Below, piece by piece: positions 45,701 to 54,162 of a stretch of DNA of 64,000 nucleotides. The stretch's first letter is position 1, and each line of letters opens with the position of its first letter. The stretch is from Paenibacillus soyae (lineage in GTDB: Bacteria; Bacillota; Bacilli; Paenibacillales; Paenibacillaceae): positions 186,001 through 250,000 of the forward strand of contig NZ_JANIPJ010000002.1 in the NCBI RefSeq assembly GCF_024623455.1. The letters are read 5' to 3'. The notes beneath the pieces were generated by a model, which saw nothing but the letters and a program-made list of their open reading frames with translations, did no database searches and was not told where the DNA came from. The position numbers were made by a program, and so were the translations under genes.

Positions 45701-46450
45701 CTTCTCCCATTCATGATGCGGGTGGTTCGGCTCGCGCAACGACAAATAAACGATTCCAGCCGGCTCGAGATGCCAAGCTTGAAACGCTTCCTCCACGCTT
45801 CTGCGATAATCCGCGAAACGAAGCTCGCGTTCTCGATGCTTATCAATTTGATTAACGATAAAATATAAGGGCTTGCCCCAATCCTTCAATTCCTTCGCAA
45901 ACGCGAAATTAATTTCCGATTGGACATGATTGTAGTCCATGACGTAGAAGACGACATCGGCCAGATGAAGAGCCGATTCCGTGGCCATCCGGTGCGCGTC
46001 GTCCGTCGAGTCGATGCCCGGCGTGTCGAGCAGCACGATATCGTTGCCGAGCAGCTCGCTCGGGTAAACGATCGACACGGACGTATAATGCTCCCCGTCG
46101 GTACAATATTGGGCCAAGCCGTCTATCGGCACTTCAGCCTGAACCTTGAACCCGTTCTCCGTCACCTTCTCGACTTCCGCATACGCTCTAGCGCCGCCTC
46201 GTATGGACACAACGTTAGCGCTTGTCGGGATAGGGCTCGAAGGAAGCAGCTTCGCTCCGCACAGCTGATTAACGAGCGTCGATTTGCCGGCGGAGAAATG
46301 TCCGCATAAAGCGACGGTAAGCCGACCTTCGGTCAGCTTACCGCCCAGCTCGCCGGCTTGCGCCGCGCGAGTATGATCTCCCGCTTGGGTCATCGCGCCC
46401 GCCGCCTGCTTCAGCGCCTGCTCGATGCTTTGTTCCATGATCACTGTCAT
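42770..46450 (-). CDS. dynA: Double dynamin-like GTPase (DynA/YpbR-like)
   Basis: 1226 residues, a head-to-tail fusion of two dynamin modules as in Bacillus subtilis DynA (1193). Module 1: P-loop GHFSAGKST at 50-58, switch IVLLDTPGIDSTDDAHR, and NQIDKHRE for guanine. Module 2 (from about 640): P-loop GAFSAGKSS, switch VLVDTPGADSVNARHTG, and FIVNAADLAADEEE with a weaker guanine motif. Helical stalks with coiled-coil character follow each. DynA fuses and stabilises membranes under stress or phage attack. A polyampholyte linker of about 100 residues (540-640) joins the modules. Ribosome site AGGAG, 9 bases. Third gene after nth. Confidence 0.92.
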   Translation of the reverse strand: MTVIMEQSIEQALKQAAGAMTQAGDHTRAAQAGELGGKLTEGRLTVALCGHFSAGKSTLVNQLCGAKLLPSSPIPTSANVVSIRGGARAYAEVEKVTENGFKVQAEVPIDGLAQYCTDGEHYTSVSIVYPSELLGNDIVLLDTPGIDSTDDAHRMATESALHLADVVFYVMDYNHVQSEINFAFAKELKDWGKPLYFIVNQIDKHRERELRFADYRRSVEEAFQAWHLEPAGIVYLSLREPNHPHHEWEKLIHLIKKLAGKRLDLCAYSVDASLRHLVESHLKWRDDLLEPERERLLEEAGGEEAAASLAKTIQELKQQLERLAAKREQYRGELRKELQSILDNANVTPAGLRDLAQSFLESRKPGFKAGLFGSKTAAEQVRRLDAFRTEFNSLVGAGIDWHVKQLLRNASEQIRYDAESLERLLAEHLSWTPGDEWLIGRVKQGAVFGNEYTMTYSRELAADAKSEYRQRALEVIDELAAFAAAAGEAESIQLKARLAELMEQSGSLAELEKLNGKQQRHSEELRAILPMRLPQPELPAPEVKASLREQISAQPQAKGSAEENIQAVSSERQERTASVGDSTAGARSALAGGNGAAALSLQRDAASRLLQAAELIASQSSLRAAAQSMREKAARLSDSQFTVALFGAFSAGKSSLANALIGDAVLPVSPNPTTAAINRLLPPKGEYGHAEARVMMKSRDAILSDLRYSLALLGENATESHLPDAGSIMRAIDKLSPQSIGAGGRPHYSFLRAARAGWDRHEPLLGKELKADRAEYAAYVAEESRSCFVSEIDFHYDCALTAEGIVLVDTPGADSVNARHTGVAFNYIKNADAVLFVTYYNHAFSQADRQFLDQLGRVKDQFELDKMFFIVNAADLAADEEELRGVLSHVESNLKQHAIRSPRLYPVSSIQALDGKMDGNGVLLAASRMEAFETAFLSFIQHDLGRLAADSASQDLNRVIGTVANWLKGAQGDAAARQSELEKLKVSVQSAGNETDALARVALPEGVKQEIRELLYYVVQRVMLRFGDFYHLAFNPSTLQDDGRDLKRIIWTAWLELQRLLQRELSQELLATTLRVEKASYGALRKQYDAVGAAAAQAVDGYSALPYEAGAIEAPDASRDWEMTGIDAKWLWSRFKSPRQFFEGNGKTALRKELEALIGPALAEWSGEVAERWLAHYASAWSQEAARAGDRLKRDLTAYADGRKQSLADSANVDELNRLYEALTHI

Positions 46451-46462
46451 CGTTCTCTGCTC

Positions 46463-46738
46463 CTAGACGGCTTCTACTTCTTCGTCGGAAGGCAAGCAGA
46501 TTTCGAAGACGTTGCCATGCTGCAGGATCATGATGTTACGCTCTTTCTCCTTCATCACGACCACTTCCGGCTTGACGCGCATACGGTCGATGTATTGGTC
46601 CGGCACGTCGCCCGAGCCGCTCACCGTAACGCCTTCAATGACGATATCTTCATTCTCTTTCGGCGGCGATTCTAGTACTTGCTCGTAAATATCCGAAAAC
46701 AGTTCAAAATTGTTCGTATAAACGGAAATGCATTTCAT
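46463..46738 (-). CDS. Small conserved protein of unknown function between nth and dynA
   Basis: 91 residues, acidic and soluble. MKCISVYTNNFELFSDIYEQ opens it; VIEGVTVSGSGDVPDQYIDR and ILQHGNVFEICLPSDEEVEA follow. I recognise no domain; the text suggests a small alpha/beta fold. The ATG at 46738 lies 8 bases after AAGGA, 5 bases past the nth stop and 12 bases before dynA. The gene is therefore the middle of a tight three-gene operon, and a link to DNA repair or to the dynamin is possible but unproven. Confidence 0.75.
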   Translation of the reverse strand: MKCISVYTNNFELFSDIYEQVLESPPKENEDIVIEGVTVSGSGDVPDQYIDRMRVKPEVVVMKEKERNIMILQHGNVFEICLPSDEEVEAV

Positions 46739-46743
46739 GTTCA

Positions 46744-47439
46744 TCATCCTTCGTTCGCTATTTTTGGTTTTCTAGTTCTATTTTTGGTTTTTACTCCCGG
46801 CTTCATACGCAGCTTGCCTTCCTTGCATATATCAAGAAGAGGGCATATGGAGCACTGTGGACTTTGAGCTTTGCAGTGGTATCTGCCGAAAAATATGAGG
46901 CGGTGATGCGTGATCGTCCACTCTTCCTTCGGCACAAGCTTCATCAGCTTCTGTTCTACCGCCAATACGCTGTCGTCGGCTTTAGCCACGCCAAGTCGTT
47001 TGGAGACTCGATCGACGTGAGTGTCTACCGCGATCGCCGGCACGCCGAACGCATTGGACATTACGACATTCGCCGTCTTCCGTCCAACGCCCGGGAGCTC
47101 GGTCAATCCCTCGTGGGACTCCGGAACCTCGCCTTCGTATTTATCGATCAGAATGCGGCACAGCTTCTGAATATTGGATGCTTTGCTTCTGAACAAGCCG
47201 ATGCGCCGAATGTCTTGCTCGAGCTCTTCGAGCGGCACGCCCAAATAATCATGCGGCGTCTTGTACTTCTTGAAGAGGTCCGCCGTCACCTTATTCACCG
47301 TCTCGTCGGTGCACTGCGCCGATAACAGGACGGCGATCGTAAGCTCGAACGGATTGTCATGATTCAGCTCGCAATGCGCGTCCGGGAACATCTCCGCTAC
47401 GATATCCAATATATGACGCATTTTCTGCTTCGCATTCAT
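46744..47439 (-). CDS. nth: Endonuclease III
   Basis: 231 residues. Nth is a bifunctional DNA glycosylase/AP lyase for oxidised pyrimidines. The helix-hairpin-helix is ELPGVGRKTANVV with catalytic K121; the catalytic Asp is D139 in AVDTHVDRVSKRLG; the [4Fe-4S] loop is CKAQSPQCSICPLLDIC with the C-x6-C-x2-C-x5-C spacing. The start MNAKQKMRHILDIV at 47439 is 11 bases after GGAGG. The basic tail (GVKTKNRTRKPKIANEG) extends past the usual end. Confidence 0.95.
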   Translation of the reverse strand: MNAKQKMRHILDIVAEMFPDAHCELNHDNPFELTIAVLLSAQCTDETVNKVTADLFKKYKTPHDYLGVPLEELEQDIRRIGLFRSKASNIQKLCRILIDKYEGEVPESHEGLTELPGVGRKTANVVMSNAFGVPAIAVDTHVDRVSKRLGVAKADDSVLAVEQKLMKLVPKEEWTITHHRLIFFGRYHCKAQSPQCSICPLLDICKEGKLRMKPGVKTKNRTRKPKIANEG

Positions 47440-47527
47440 CCTAAAGATAGCCTCCAGTTTAATCACTATCGTTCAAAGTGTAGCGAAATTTGTCACGCGG
47501 CGCAATAACAAATCACCTCTTTTCATG

Positions 47528-47556
47528 AAAAAAACTGCCCGAACGGGCAGTTTTTC
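47528..47556. terminator. Terminator after the SLH protein gene
   Basis: AAAACTGCCCG/CGGGCAGTTTT with loop AA, flanked by A residues on one side and T residues on the other. It ends the SLH-gene transcript on the minus strand. Confidence 0.85.
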
Positions 47557-47608
47557 ACAAAACGTTCCTGCTTTAAGACAAACCTCTTGAAATTAGCGTA
47601 TGAAACGC

Positions 47609-49681
47609 TTATAGGATTTGAACTTTTACGGCCGTGCTGCCAACGTAAGAAACCTCGATCGAAGCGCCGGCCTTTAACGCCGAAAGAGTACCTTTGTTAC
47701 CGTCCGCCAAAATGATTTCCGCTCCCGTAAGAGAAATCTCCTGCGAAATATTCGTGGACGTTTTCACCTTCATCTTCATGGTTGCCGCGTCGACGGACGA
47801 TACCGTGTATTTGGTTGCTACATGCATGCGTATCGCCGAAGCTTCGAATTTCGCCGGATTCAATTGGAGCGTCACGACGTCTCCAAGATCGATATCCAGA
47901 TGGTTGGCAAGCGGCCTGCCGGCCATGTCGATCGTTGTGGCGGTATACGGAAGCGTGAGATTCACGCCGTCCGCCAATACCGATATCGTCTTCAGCTTCG
48001 TATCGATGGCCGTAACGCTGCCCGATATCGAATTGCTGAAGTGTACGGACACGATCTGGTTATCCGTATAACGAACCGTCGTGTAGAAGTTTTGGCTGAT
48101 CAGCGATACCGCCGTATTCAGATCGATCGCCGCGCCGGATACGTCGAATTCGGATTTATCCGTTAGCTTCAGCGAGATCGGTTCACCGTTCAGGTCCACA
48201 ACGGTCATGAACTTGTATTTGGCGTCGTATTGCGTAATGCGCGCCCCGACCATCACTTCGATTTCGCGGTTCGTAACTTTCACCTTCGTCACCTGATCGT
48301 CCGCGTTCAACGAAAGCTCCACCGCGTCTTCGTTTTTGATCAGATCCCCGAAGCCCGGGTTGTCCAACCCTTTGATTTCTACCGTCGCCCCCGGCGCCAC
48401 GTCCTTCGAGACCAAGCTGCCGTCCGCGGTTCGGATCGTCACGATGTTCTTGTCGCCCGATTGGAAGCTTCCGGAAATTTGTGTAGCGGCCGCTGCCGTT
48501 TCGGCAATGATGCTAAGCGCGATCGGTTTGTCGCGGAACGAGTCCTGCACGATAGTCAGATTCGAGTTCGGCTTCAAATCCAGAATGGAGAGCGGGCTGC
48601 CTTCGGAATCTTCGATGACCAGACCCGGCTCGTACGGAATCGCGACCGGCTTGTCTTCGACCCAAATATAAATCGTGCTCTCGCTGCTGTTATAACGAGC
48701 GTATGTACCGGTAATCGTCTTCGTGTGCTGAATGTCCCCTTGCGCTTCGACGTAAAGCGCTTTGCCGTCTTCCGCTATGACGGAGACGTCGCCGTATTCC
48801 AGCAATTGATCCTTCGTAATCGGCTTCTCGGAATTGTAGTGGAAATAGAGCGTGCTCTCGTCCAGAGCATACGTCGTTTCTTCGCCTTCATGATAAAGCG
48901 TCAGCGACGTCTCCGTCAGCTCCGATACAACGCCGGCCGATTGACCTTCATAGTCAACTGGGAAGGAAGCCTGGGCTCTGCTGAGCAGCGTCGCAAGACT
49001 AGCGCGCGTAACGGGCTTGTCCGCGCCGAACGTCGTTTCGGTAATGCCCTTCACCAGCTTCAGCTGGACGGCCGCGTTGACGTAGCCTCTGTATCGCGAG
49101 TCGATATCGGCGGCATCCTCGAACGACGATTCCGTATCTTGAAGCTGGCCCGCCACCGCCTGCTGGCCGATCGCTCTTACGATCAGCTTCGTCACCCATT
49201 CGCGGCTTGCCGGCTTCTCTCCCCATTGAACGCTCTGATCGGCGGCAGCGAGAGCGTATTCTTCCTCGCGCTCCAGCAAGCCTTCCGTAAACGCGAGCGC
49301 TACGTAAGGCTTGGCCCAATCGGCCACTTGAAACGACGAATCGAATACGATGATCGCGTCGGAATCCGCCTGCCTGTCCAAGCCGGCGAAACGAAGCGCC
49401 ATCAATACGGCCTCCTGCTGGGAAACGCTGTTCTCCGGCTTGAAGGTTACCGTTCCGCTCGCCGTATTCTCGTAACCGTTAATAATATGCTGCAAATATA
49501 ATTTCGCGATATGCTTCTCCGCCCAATGGCCGGGAGTCACGTCCGTGAAAGGAGACGTCGATTGCAGCTGCTCGGCGTTGATTTGCACGGGCGAAGACAA
49601 GACGGCCGCGCCGCTGCCCGCGGCTAACGTGATCGCGATCGATCCCGTCATGATTTGCTTCCAACATAATTTAAGTGGCAT
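47609..49681 (-). CDS. S-layer-homology-domain cell-surface protein
   Basis: 690 residues. A signal peptide (GSIAITLAAGSGAAVLSS) is followed by three SLH domains at about 42-100 (SPFTDVTPGHWAEKHIAKLY), 118-172 (VADWAKPYVALAFTEGLLER) and 185-240 (SSFEDAADIDSRYRGYVNAA), which bind secondary wall polymer. The remaining 440 residues are beta-rich and Thr/Asp/Val-rich with short repeated strands (for example KTITGTYARYNSSESTIYIW), probably a tandem beta-domain stalk; no enzyme motif is seen. Ribosome site GAGGAG. It is the last gene of an operon with the amidase and the GerMN lipoprotein, which links it to the cell or spore envelope. Confidence 0.88.
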   Translation of the reverse strand: MPLKLCWKQIMTGSIAITLAAGSGAAVLSSPVQINAEQLQSTSPFTDVTPGHWAEKHIAKLYLQHIINGYENTASGTVTFKPENSVSQQEAVLMALRFAGLDRQADSDAIIVFDSSFQVADWAKPYVALAFTEGLLEREEEYALAAADQSVQWGEKPASREWVTKLIVRAIGQQAVAGQLQDTESSFEDAADIDSRYRGYVNAAVQLKLVKGITETTFGADKPVTRASLATLLSRAQASFPVDYEGQSAGVVSELTETSLTLYHEGEETTYALDESTLYFHYNSEKPITKDQLLEYGDVSVIAEDGKALYVEAQGDIQHTKTITGTYARYNSSESTIYIWVEDKPVAIPYEPGLVIEDSEGSPLSILDLKPNSNLTIVQDSFRDKPIALSIIAETAAAATQISGSFQSGDKNIVTIRTADGSLVSKDVAPGATVEIKGLDNPGFGDLIKNEDAVELSLNADDQVTKVKVTNREIEVMVGARITQYDAKYKFMTVVDLNGEPISLKLTDKSEFDVSGAAIDLNTAVSLISQNFYTTVRYTDNQIVSVHFSNSISGSVTAIDTKLKTISVLADGVNLTLPYTATTIDMAGRPLANHLDIDLGDVVTLQLNPAKFEASAIRMHVATKYTVSSVDAATMKMKVKTSTNISQEISLTGAEIILADGNKGTLSALKAGASIEVSYVGSTAVKVQIL

Positions 49682-49723
49682 TGTCGAATCTCCTCTATGC
49701 GATAGGAATAATAGATAATGGCA

Positions 49724-50317
49724 TTATTTGACGTAAGGATGCTCGAGCTCGACATGTCCCATCATGCTTTCGGCCGCTTCGCCGTCCACTAGAATATCGA
49801 AGCCGTTAACGAACGAAAACTGGAACAGCGTGCTTTTCATCGTCTCGATCATGAGCGTCTCCGCGGGTGCGCCTACACGGCTTTCGTCCGGGATTCGGAT
49901 ATCGATCGTAACGATCCCGTCCTCGAACTTCATCGATAAGAGCCTGATGTCCTTCCACATCGAGACCATGTCGTCCGATTCCTTCATTAATTCGGAAAGC
50001 GCAGCCTTCAGCTGCTCCGCCTCGGAGCCATTCGGCACGCTCGCTTTACGCTCCGTCATTTCCTGCAGGTCCGCGTCTGAACCGAATACGCTGATCTCTA
50101 TGGTATCGGCTTTCTCTTCTTCTTGAGCCGATGGCGAAGGCGTCGCATTAGTCGAATCTCCTCCCGCGCCGCTGACTTGACCCGCAGTCGGCGAAGGCGA
50201 AGATGCAGTGACTGCTTCTGAGCCATTAGAGTTCGTTTTCTCTTGATTCCCGCAGCCGGCAAGCGCCGCGGCCAATAACATTGAAGCAAGTAAGAGGCTT
50301 GATCTGGTCATTCCCAT
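49724..50317 (-). CDS. GerMN-domain lipoprotein
   Basis: 197 residues. The signal peptide ends in the lipobox LAGC. A Ser/Thr/Pro/Gly-rich linker (25-70) leads to one GerMN domain (about 75-195) with AEQLKAALSELMKESDDMVS and FEDGIVTIDIRIPDESRVGA. GerM of Bacillus has two such domains and is needed for sporulation and germination; this one has a single copy. ATG 50317 lies 8 bases after AGGTG. It sits 18 bases after the amidase gene and 42 bases before the SLH gene. Confidence 0.82.
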   Translation of the reverse strand: MGMTRSSLLLASMLLAAALAGCGNQEKTNSNGSEAVTASSPSPTAGQVSGAGGDSTNATPSPSAQEEEKADTIEISVFGSDADLQEMTERKASVPNGSEAEQLKAALSELMKESDDMVSMWKDIRLLSMKFEDGIVTIDIRIPDESRVGAPAETLMIETMKSTLFQFSFVNGFDILVDGEAAESMMGHVELEHPYVK

Positions 50318-50335
50318 GGGCACGTCACCTGCTTT

Positions 50336-51766
50336 CTACTTCAATTTGAAATAAGATTTAATCCCTTCCGTCAATTGGACGGCGAAATTTTTCTGAACGT
50401 TTGCGTTAAATATCGTCTTGGCGTCGGTCGAGTTGCTCAAGTATCCCGCTTCGATCAGAACGGCGGGCATCGTCGTTTCCTTAATGACCTTGTAAGCCGC
50501 TTTCTTGACGCCGCGGTCGTTTAAGCCAAGTCCTTTGAGCACGTATTTGTGCAGGTGGTCGGCAAGCGGCTTGCTGTTATCGCGGTAATAATACGTCTCG
50601 GAACCGTTAACGCTTGTTTTATCGAAGCTGTTGGCGTGTAAGGAGATAAAAAGATCGGCTTTGCGATCTTCCGCGAATTTGATCCGATCGGTCAGCTCTA
50701 GGAACGTATCGTCGACTCTGGTCATGTGCACGCGGAACCTCTTGTCCTTCTCCAGCTCCGCCTTCAGCGCCAGCGCCGCGAGAAGATTAAATTCCTTCTC
50801 CCATCGGTTGATGGACTTGCTGTAAGCGCCTGGATCTTTGGCGCCGTGTCCGGCATCGATGACAATGTCGTACACTTCATCTTCCGGATCTGGCTGATTC
50901 GGATCGGCGGGAGTCGCGGGCTCTGCCGGCACTTCGCTTTTGGGCATCAACGCAAAATGGAACGCGTTCTCCGTCTCCGTCAGCACATATCCCGTCTCAT
51001 CGCCCACCAGAATGACCAATCTGGCGACGAACGGGTTCGTCTGGAACTGCGCGTACTTGTAGCCGGTCAGCAGCGCGTTATCCGCTACGGACACGACCGT
51101 CTCGCCTTTGGTGGCCGGATTGAACGTCGTATTCTGGAAGTCGAATACCAACCGTTTCGGATTGTCGAGCAGCAGCGGCTTGCCCGGCTTCTGCACGCCT
51201 TGATGCGTCACGGTCAGCACCGATTGTCCGTCCATCGCAATTCCGGTTATGTATCCGATCTGCCCGGCTTGCTCCGAACCATCCGGCTCGGACGTCCCCG
51301 GCTCCTGCGGCTGTTCCGTCCCGGGCACGTACGATTCGCTGAACATGTGGACTTCGCGTTCGGTATCCTTCCACTCGAATGTAAGTCCCAGCAGCTCACC
51401 CACCAACCGTACGGGCACCATCGTTCTCCAATTGACCAGCTTCGGCGCTACTGTTGTCTCCATTATGACGTCATTAACCTTGATTTGCTTTTCACCGATA
51501 ACCAGTTCAATCAACTTGCTTTCGTTTTTGACGGTTACTTTCTGCTTCGCCTGTTCCCATTCCACGACGTAACCGAGGCCGTCGGATAGAACGGCTAACG
51601 GTACATACGTTGAACCGTTTTCAATTTTCGGAGCGACATCCGTAACGATCGGCTTCTCGTTCAGGAACAGCTTGGGCGAAGGCGGAGGTTCGGCAGCATG
51701 TCCGACTGCCGCGAACATGGTGAACAACAACGACATCATTACCATAATGGATACAAACTTCTTCAT
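50336..51766 (-). CDS. N-acetylmuramoyl-L-alanine amidase (Amidase_3) with stalk and AMIN domains
   Basis: 476 residues. Signal peptide (KFVSIMVMMSLLFTMFAAVG), then a copper-amine-oxidase-N-like stalk domain (about 28-140, LFLNEKPIVTDVAPKIENGS), an AMIN domain (about 165-270) and an Amidase_3 zinc domain (300-476). Zinc and catalytic residues are in DIVIDAGHGAKDPGA (His), NRWEKEFNLL (Glu), DLFISLHANSF (His) and AVLIEAGYLSN (Glu). The enzyme cuts the bond between muramic acid and the stem peptide outside the membrane. The frame extends upstream, but ATG 51766 follows GAGGTGGGAA and starts the signal peptide. First gene of the amidase-gerMN-SLH operon. Confidence 0.93.
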   Translation of the reverse strand: MKKFVSIMVMMSLLFTMFAAVGHAAEPPPSPKLFLNEKPIVTDVAPKIENGSTYVPLAVLSDGLGYVVEWEQAKQKVTVKNESKLIELVIGEKQIKVNDVIMETTVAPKLVNWRTMVPVRLVGELLGLTFEWKDTEREVHMFSESYVPGTEQPQEPGTSEPDGSEQAGQIGYITGIAMDGQSVLTVTHQGVQKPGKPLLLDNPKRLVFDFQNTTFNPATKGETVVSVADNALLTGYKYAQFQTNPFVARLVILVGDETGYVLTETENAFHFALMPKSEVPAEPATPADPNQPDPEDEVYDIVIDAGHGAKDPGAYSKSINRWEKEFNLLAALALKAELEKDKRFRVHMTRVDDTFLELTDRIKFAEDRKADLFISLHANSFDKTSVNGSETYYYRDNSKPLADHLHKYVLKGLGLNDRGVKKAAYKVIKETTMPAVLIEAGYLSNSTDAKTIFNANVQKNFAVQLTEGIKSYFKLK

Positions 51767-51865
51767 TTCCCACCTCGATGACTGAATTGCCCGCATCGAA
51801 TGTGTTCATTCGACAAATAGGACAAACATATAGACGCTTCTTGTCAATAAAAGTTGCGCCCTGAA

Positions 51866-51903
51866 GAAAAAAAGGACAGCCGTCCTAATGGGCGGATGTC
51901 CTT
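51866..51903 (-). terminator. Terminator after leuD
   Basis: Minus-strand AAGGACA-CCG pairs with CGG-TGTCCTT around TCCTAATGGG-type loop sequence, followed by a T run. Confidence 0.82.
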
Positions 51904-51920
51904 CTTTGCGGGTAGTCGAT

Positions 51921-52520
51921 TTAGCCCAAACGAGCGGCGTGCTTCTGCTCGTACGCGGCGATTTTGTCCTCATGCTGCAGCGTTAAACCGATGTCGTCCA
52001 GTCCTTGAAGCAGGAATTGACGGCGGTGCTCGTCGAGGTCGAACGCGATGCTCAGGCCGTATTCGTCCGTCAGCAGCTTGTTCTCGAGGTCTACGCTCAG
52101 CTTATAGCCTTCATGCTTCGCCGTGCGCTGGAACAGCTCCTCGACTTGCTCTTCGCTCAGCTTGATCGGCAGAATGCCGTTCTTGAAGCAGTTGTTGTAG
52201 AAAATATCGGCATACGAAGGTGCGATAATCACTTGGTAGCCGTAGTCCAGAATCGCCCAAGGGGCGTGCTCGCGGGACGAGCCGCAGCCGAAGTTCGCTC
52301 TGGAGATGAGAACCGACGCGCCTTGATAACGCGGCTTGTTCGGCTCGAATTCGGCGTTCACTTCGCCGTTCTCGTGAAAGCGCCATTCGAAGAATAGAAA
52401 TTGCCCGAATCCGCTGCGCTCGATGCGCTTCAGAAATTGTTTAGGGATGATGGCATCCGTATCCACGTTAACCCGGTCGACCGGGGCTACGATTCCTGTC
52501 AGTTGTTTAAATGGTTCCAT
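51921..52520 (-). CDS. leuD: 3-isopropylmalate dehydratase small subunit
   Basis: 199 residues. With LeuC it isomerises 2- to 3-isopropylmalate in leucine synthesis. [60 protein letters not shown] and [16 protein letters not shown] are the family signatures. Length and start are usual; AAAGGGGAACGG serves as ribosome site. It lies 18 bases after leuC. Confidence 0.96.
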   Translation of the reverse strand: MEPFKQLTGIVAPVDRVNVDTDAIIPKQFLKRIERSGFGQFLFFEWRFHENGEVNAEFEPNKPRYQGASVLISRANFGCGSSREHAPWAILDYGYQVIIAPSYADIFYNNCFKNGILPIKLSEEQVEELFQRTAKHEGYKLSVDLENKLLTDEYGLSIAFDLDEHRRQFLLQGLDDIGLTLQHEDKIAAYEQKHAARLG

Positions 52521-52538
52521 ATTCGTCCGTTCCCCTTT

Positions 52539-53954
52539 CTAGTTCAGCACTTCAGTCTTGATTTCCCAATCGCGCACGTCCGTGAAGCGCCCGTTCACCG
52601 CCGCGGCCACCGCCATTGCCGGCGAGACGAGATGCGTTCTGCCGCCGCGGCCTTGACGGCCTTCGAAGTTGCGGTTCGATGTCGATGCGCAGCGTTGTCC
52701 CGGCTTCAGCACGTCCGGGTTCATCGCGAGACACATCGAGCAGCCCGCGTCGCGCCATTCGAAGCCCGCTTCGATAAAGATCTTGTCTAGGCCTTCCTTC
52801 TCCGCCTGCAGCTTCACGCGTCCGGAGCCCGGAACGACGATCGCGGTTACGCGGTCGCTGACCTTGTAGCCTCTGGCGATCTCCGCCGCGGCGCGCAGGT
52901 CTTCGATCCGGCCGTTCGTGCAGGAGCCGATGAACACGTAGTCGATCTCGATTTCCGTCATTGGCGTGCCCGGCTTCAGATCCATGTACTCCAGCGCTTT
53001 CTCGGCTGCTTTGCGCTCGTTCTCCGTCGGGAGGTCGGCAGGGTTAGGCACGCGGGACGTAATGTCCGTTCCCATGCCAGGGCTTGTTCCCCAAGTGACT
53101 TGCGGGATCAAGGCGTCAACGTCGAATTCTACGACCGTATCGTATGCCGCCCCTTCGTCCGTCGTCAGCTTCGACCATTCCGCTACCGCTTCGTCGAAGT
53201 TTTTCGGCGAGTATTCGCGTCCGCGCAGATAGTTGAACGTCGTCTCGTCCGGAGCGATCAGTCCTGCGCGCGCGCCTGCCTCGATCGACATGTTGCAGAC
53301 CGTCATACGCTCTTCCATCGTCAAGCTCTTGATTGCGTCGCCCGTGTATTCGATAACGTAGCCCGTCGCGAAATCAGTGCCGTATTTGGCAATGACGCCG
53401 AGAATCATGTCCTTCGCGGTTACGCCCGGTTTGCGTTTGCCGTTGAAGCGGACTTCCATCGTCTTCGCTTTGGATTGCTGCAGACATTGCGTCGCCAGAA
53501 CGTGCTCGACTTCGCTTGTGCCGATACCGAACGCCAGAGCGCCGAACGCGCCGTGAGTCGAAGTGTGGCTGTCGCCGCAGACGATTGTTTTGCCCGGGTG
53601 AGTGAGGCCGATTTCAGGTCCCATAACGTGAACGACGCCTTGGTCGATGTTGTCCAGGTCGAACAGTTTCACGCCGAAGTCCTGACAGTTCTTCGTCAGC
53701 GTGTCGATCTGCTGCTTGGAGATCGGGTCCGTAATATTGAAGCGGTCCTTCGTCGGAACGTTGTGGTCCATCGTTGCGAACGTCAGGTCGGGACGGCGCA
53801 CCTTGCGGCCCGACATGCGAAGGCCTTCGAACGCTTGCGGCGACGTTACTTCGTGAACGAGCTGCAGGTCGATGTAGATGACGCTCGGCTTCCCTTCCTC
53901 TTGATAAATGACGTGATTGTCCCAAATCTTCTCAAACATTGTTTTCTTCGCCAT
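52539..53954 (-). CDS. leuC: 3-isopropylmalate dehydratase large subunit
   Basis: 471 residues, aconitase-type with a [4Fe-4S] cluster. Cluster ligands are the Cys of [20 protein letters not shown] and both Cys of [33 protein letters not shown] and [20 protein letters not shown] are family text. ATG 53954 follows GAGGTGATCATA. It is read divergently from a LysR regulator through a region holding two palindromes and an activator-type promoter. Confidence 0.96.
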   Translation of the reverse strand: MAKKTMFEKIWDNHVIYQEEGKPSVIYIDLQLVHEVTSPQAFEGLRMSGRKVRRPDLTFATMDHNVPTKDRFNITDPISKQQIDTLTKNCQDFGVKLFDLDNIDQGVVHVMGPEIGLTHPGKTIVCGDSHTSTHGAFGALAFGIGTSEVEHVLATQCLQQSKAKTMEVRFNGKRKPGVTAKDMILGVIAKYGTDFATGYVIEYTGDAIKSLTMEERMTVCNMSIEAGARAGLIAPDETTFNYLRGREYSPKNFDEAVAEWSKLTTDEGAAYDTVVEFDVDALIPQVTWGTSPGMGTDITSRVPNPADLPTENERKAAEKALEYMDLKPGTPMTEIEIDYVFIGSCTNGRIEDLRAAAEIARGYKVSDRVTAIVVPGSGRVKLQAEKEGLDKIFIEAGFEWRDAGCSMCLAMNPDVLKPGQRCASTSNRNFEGRQGRGGRTHLVSPAMAVAAAVNGRFTDVRDWEIKTEVLN

Positions 53955-54038
53955 TATGATCACCTCATAAGTTCATAGATTGCTTTCGCAATGATTCGCT
54001 TTTCGTTAACGCTAATGCTTCTCTTCTTGATTGCTATC

Positions 54039-54106
54039 ATCATACCATGTCTTTCTTGATTGATCTAAGATATAATATCTATAAGGACTATAGTTATAAA
54101 CTATAG
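54039..54106 (-). promoter_or_regulatory. leuC-lysR divergent control region
   Basis: A perfect 8-base inverted repeat CTATAGTT-ATA-AACTATAG (54088-54106) contains a T-N11-A core, the LysR-type recognition pattern. A second palindrome AGATAT-A-ATATCT is at 54068-54080 and includes a TATAAT (54071-54076) usable for lysR. For leuC the -10 is TATGAT (54044-54039), extended by TGG, with a poor -35. From the expected start (about 54032) the first palindrome is centred near -65, the usual LysR activator position. Confidence 0.65.
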
Positions 54107-54162
54107 CGTTCGCTTGGCTTTTTGTATATACATTGTTTTCTGGGAAAGGGGCAACCGCCGTC

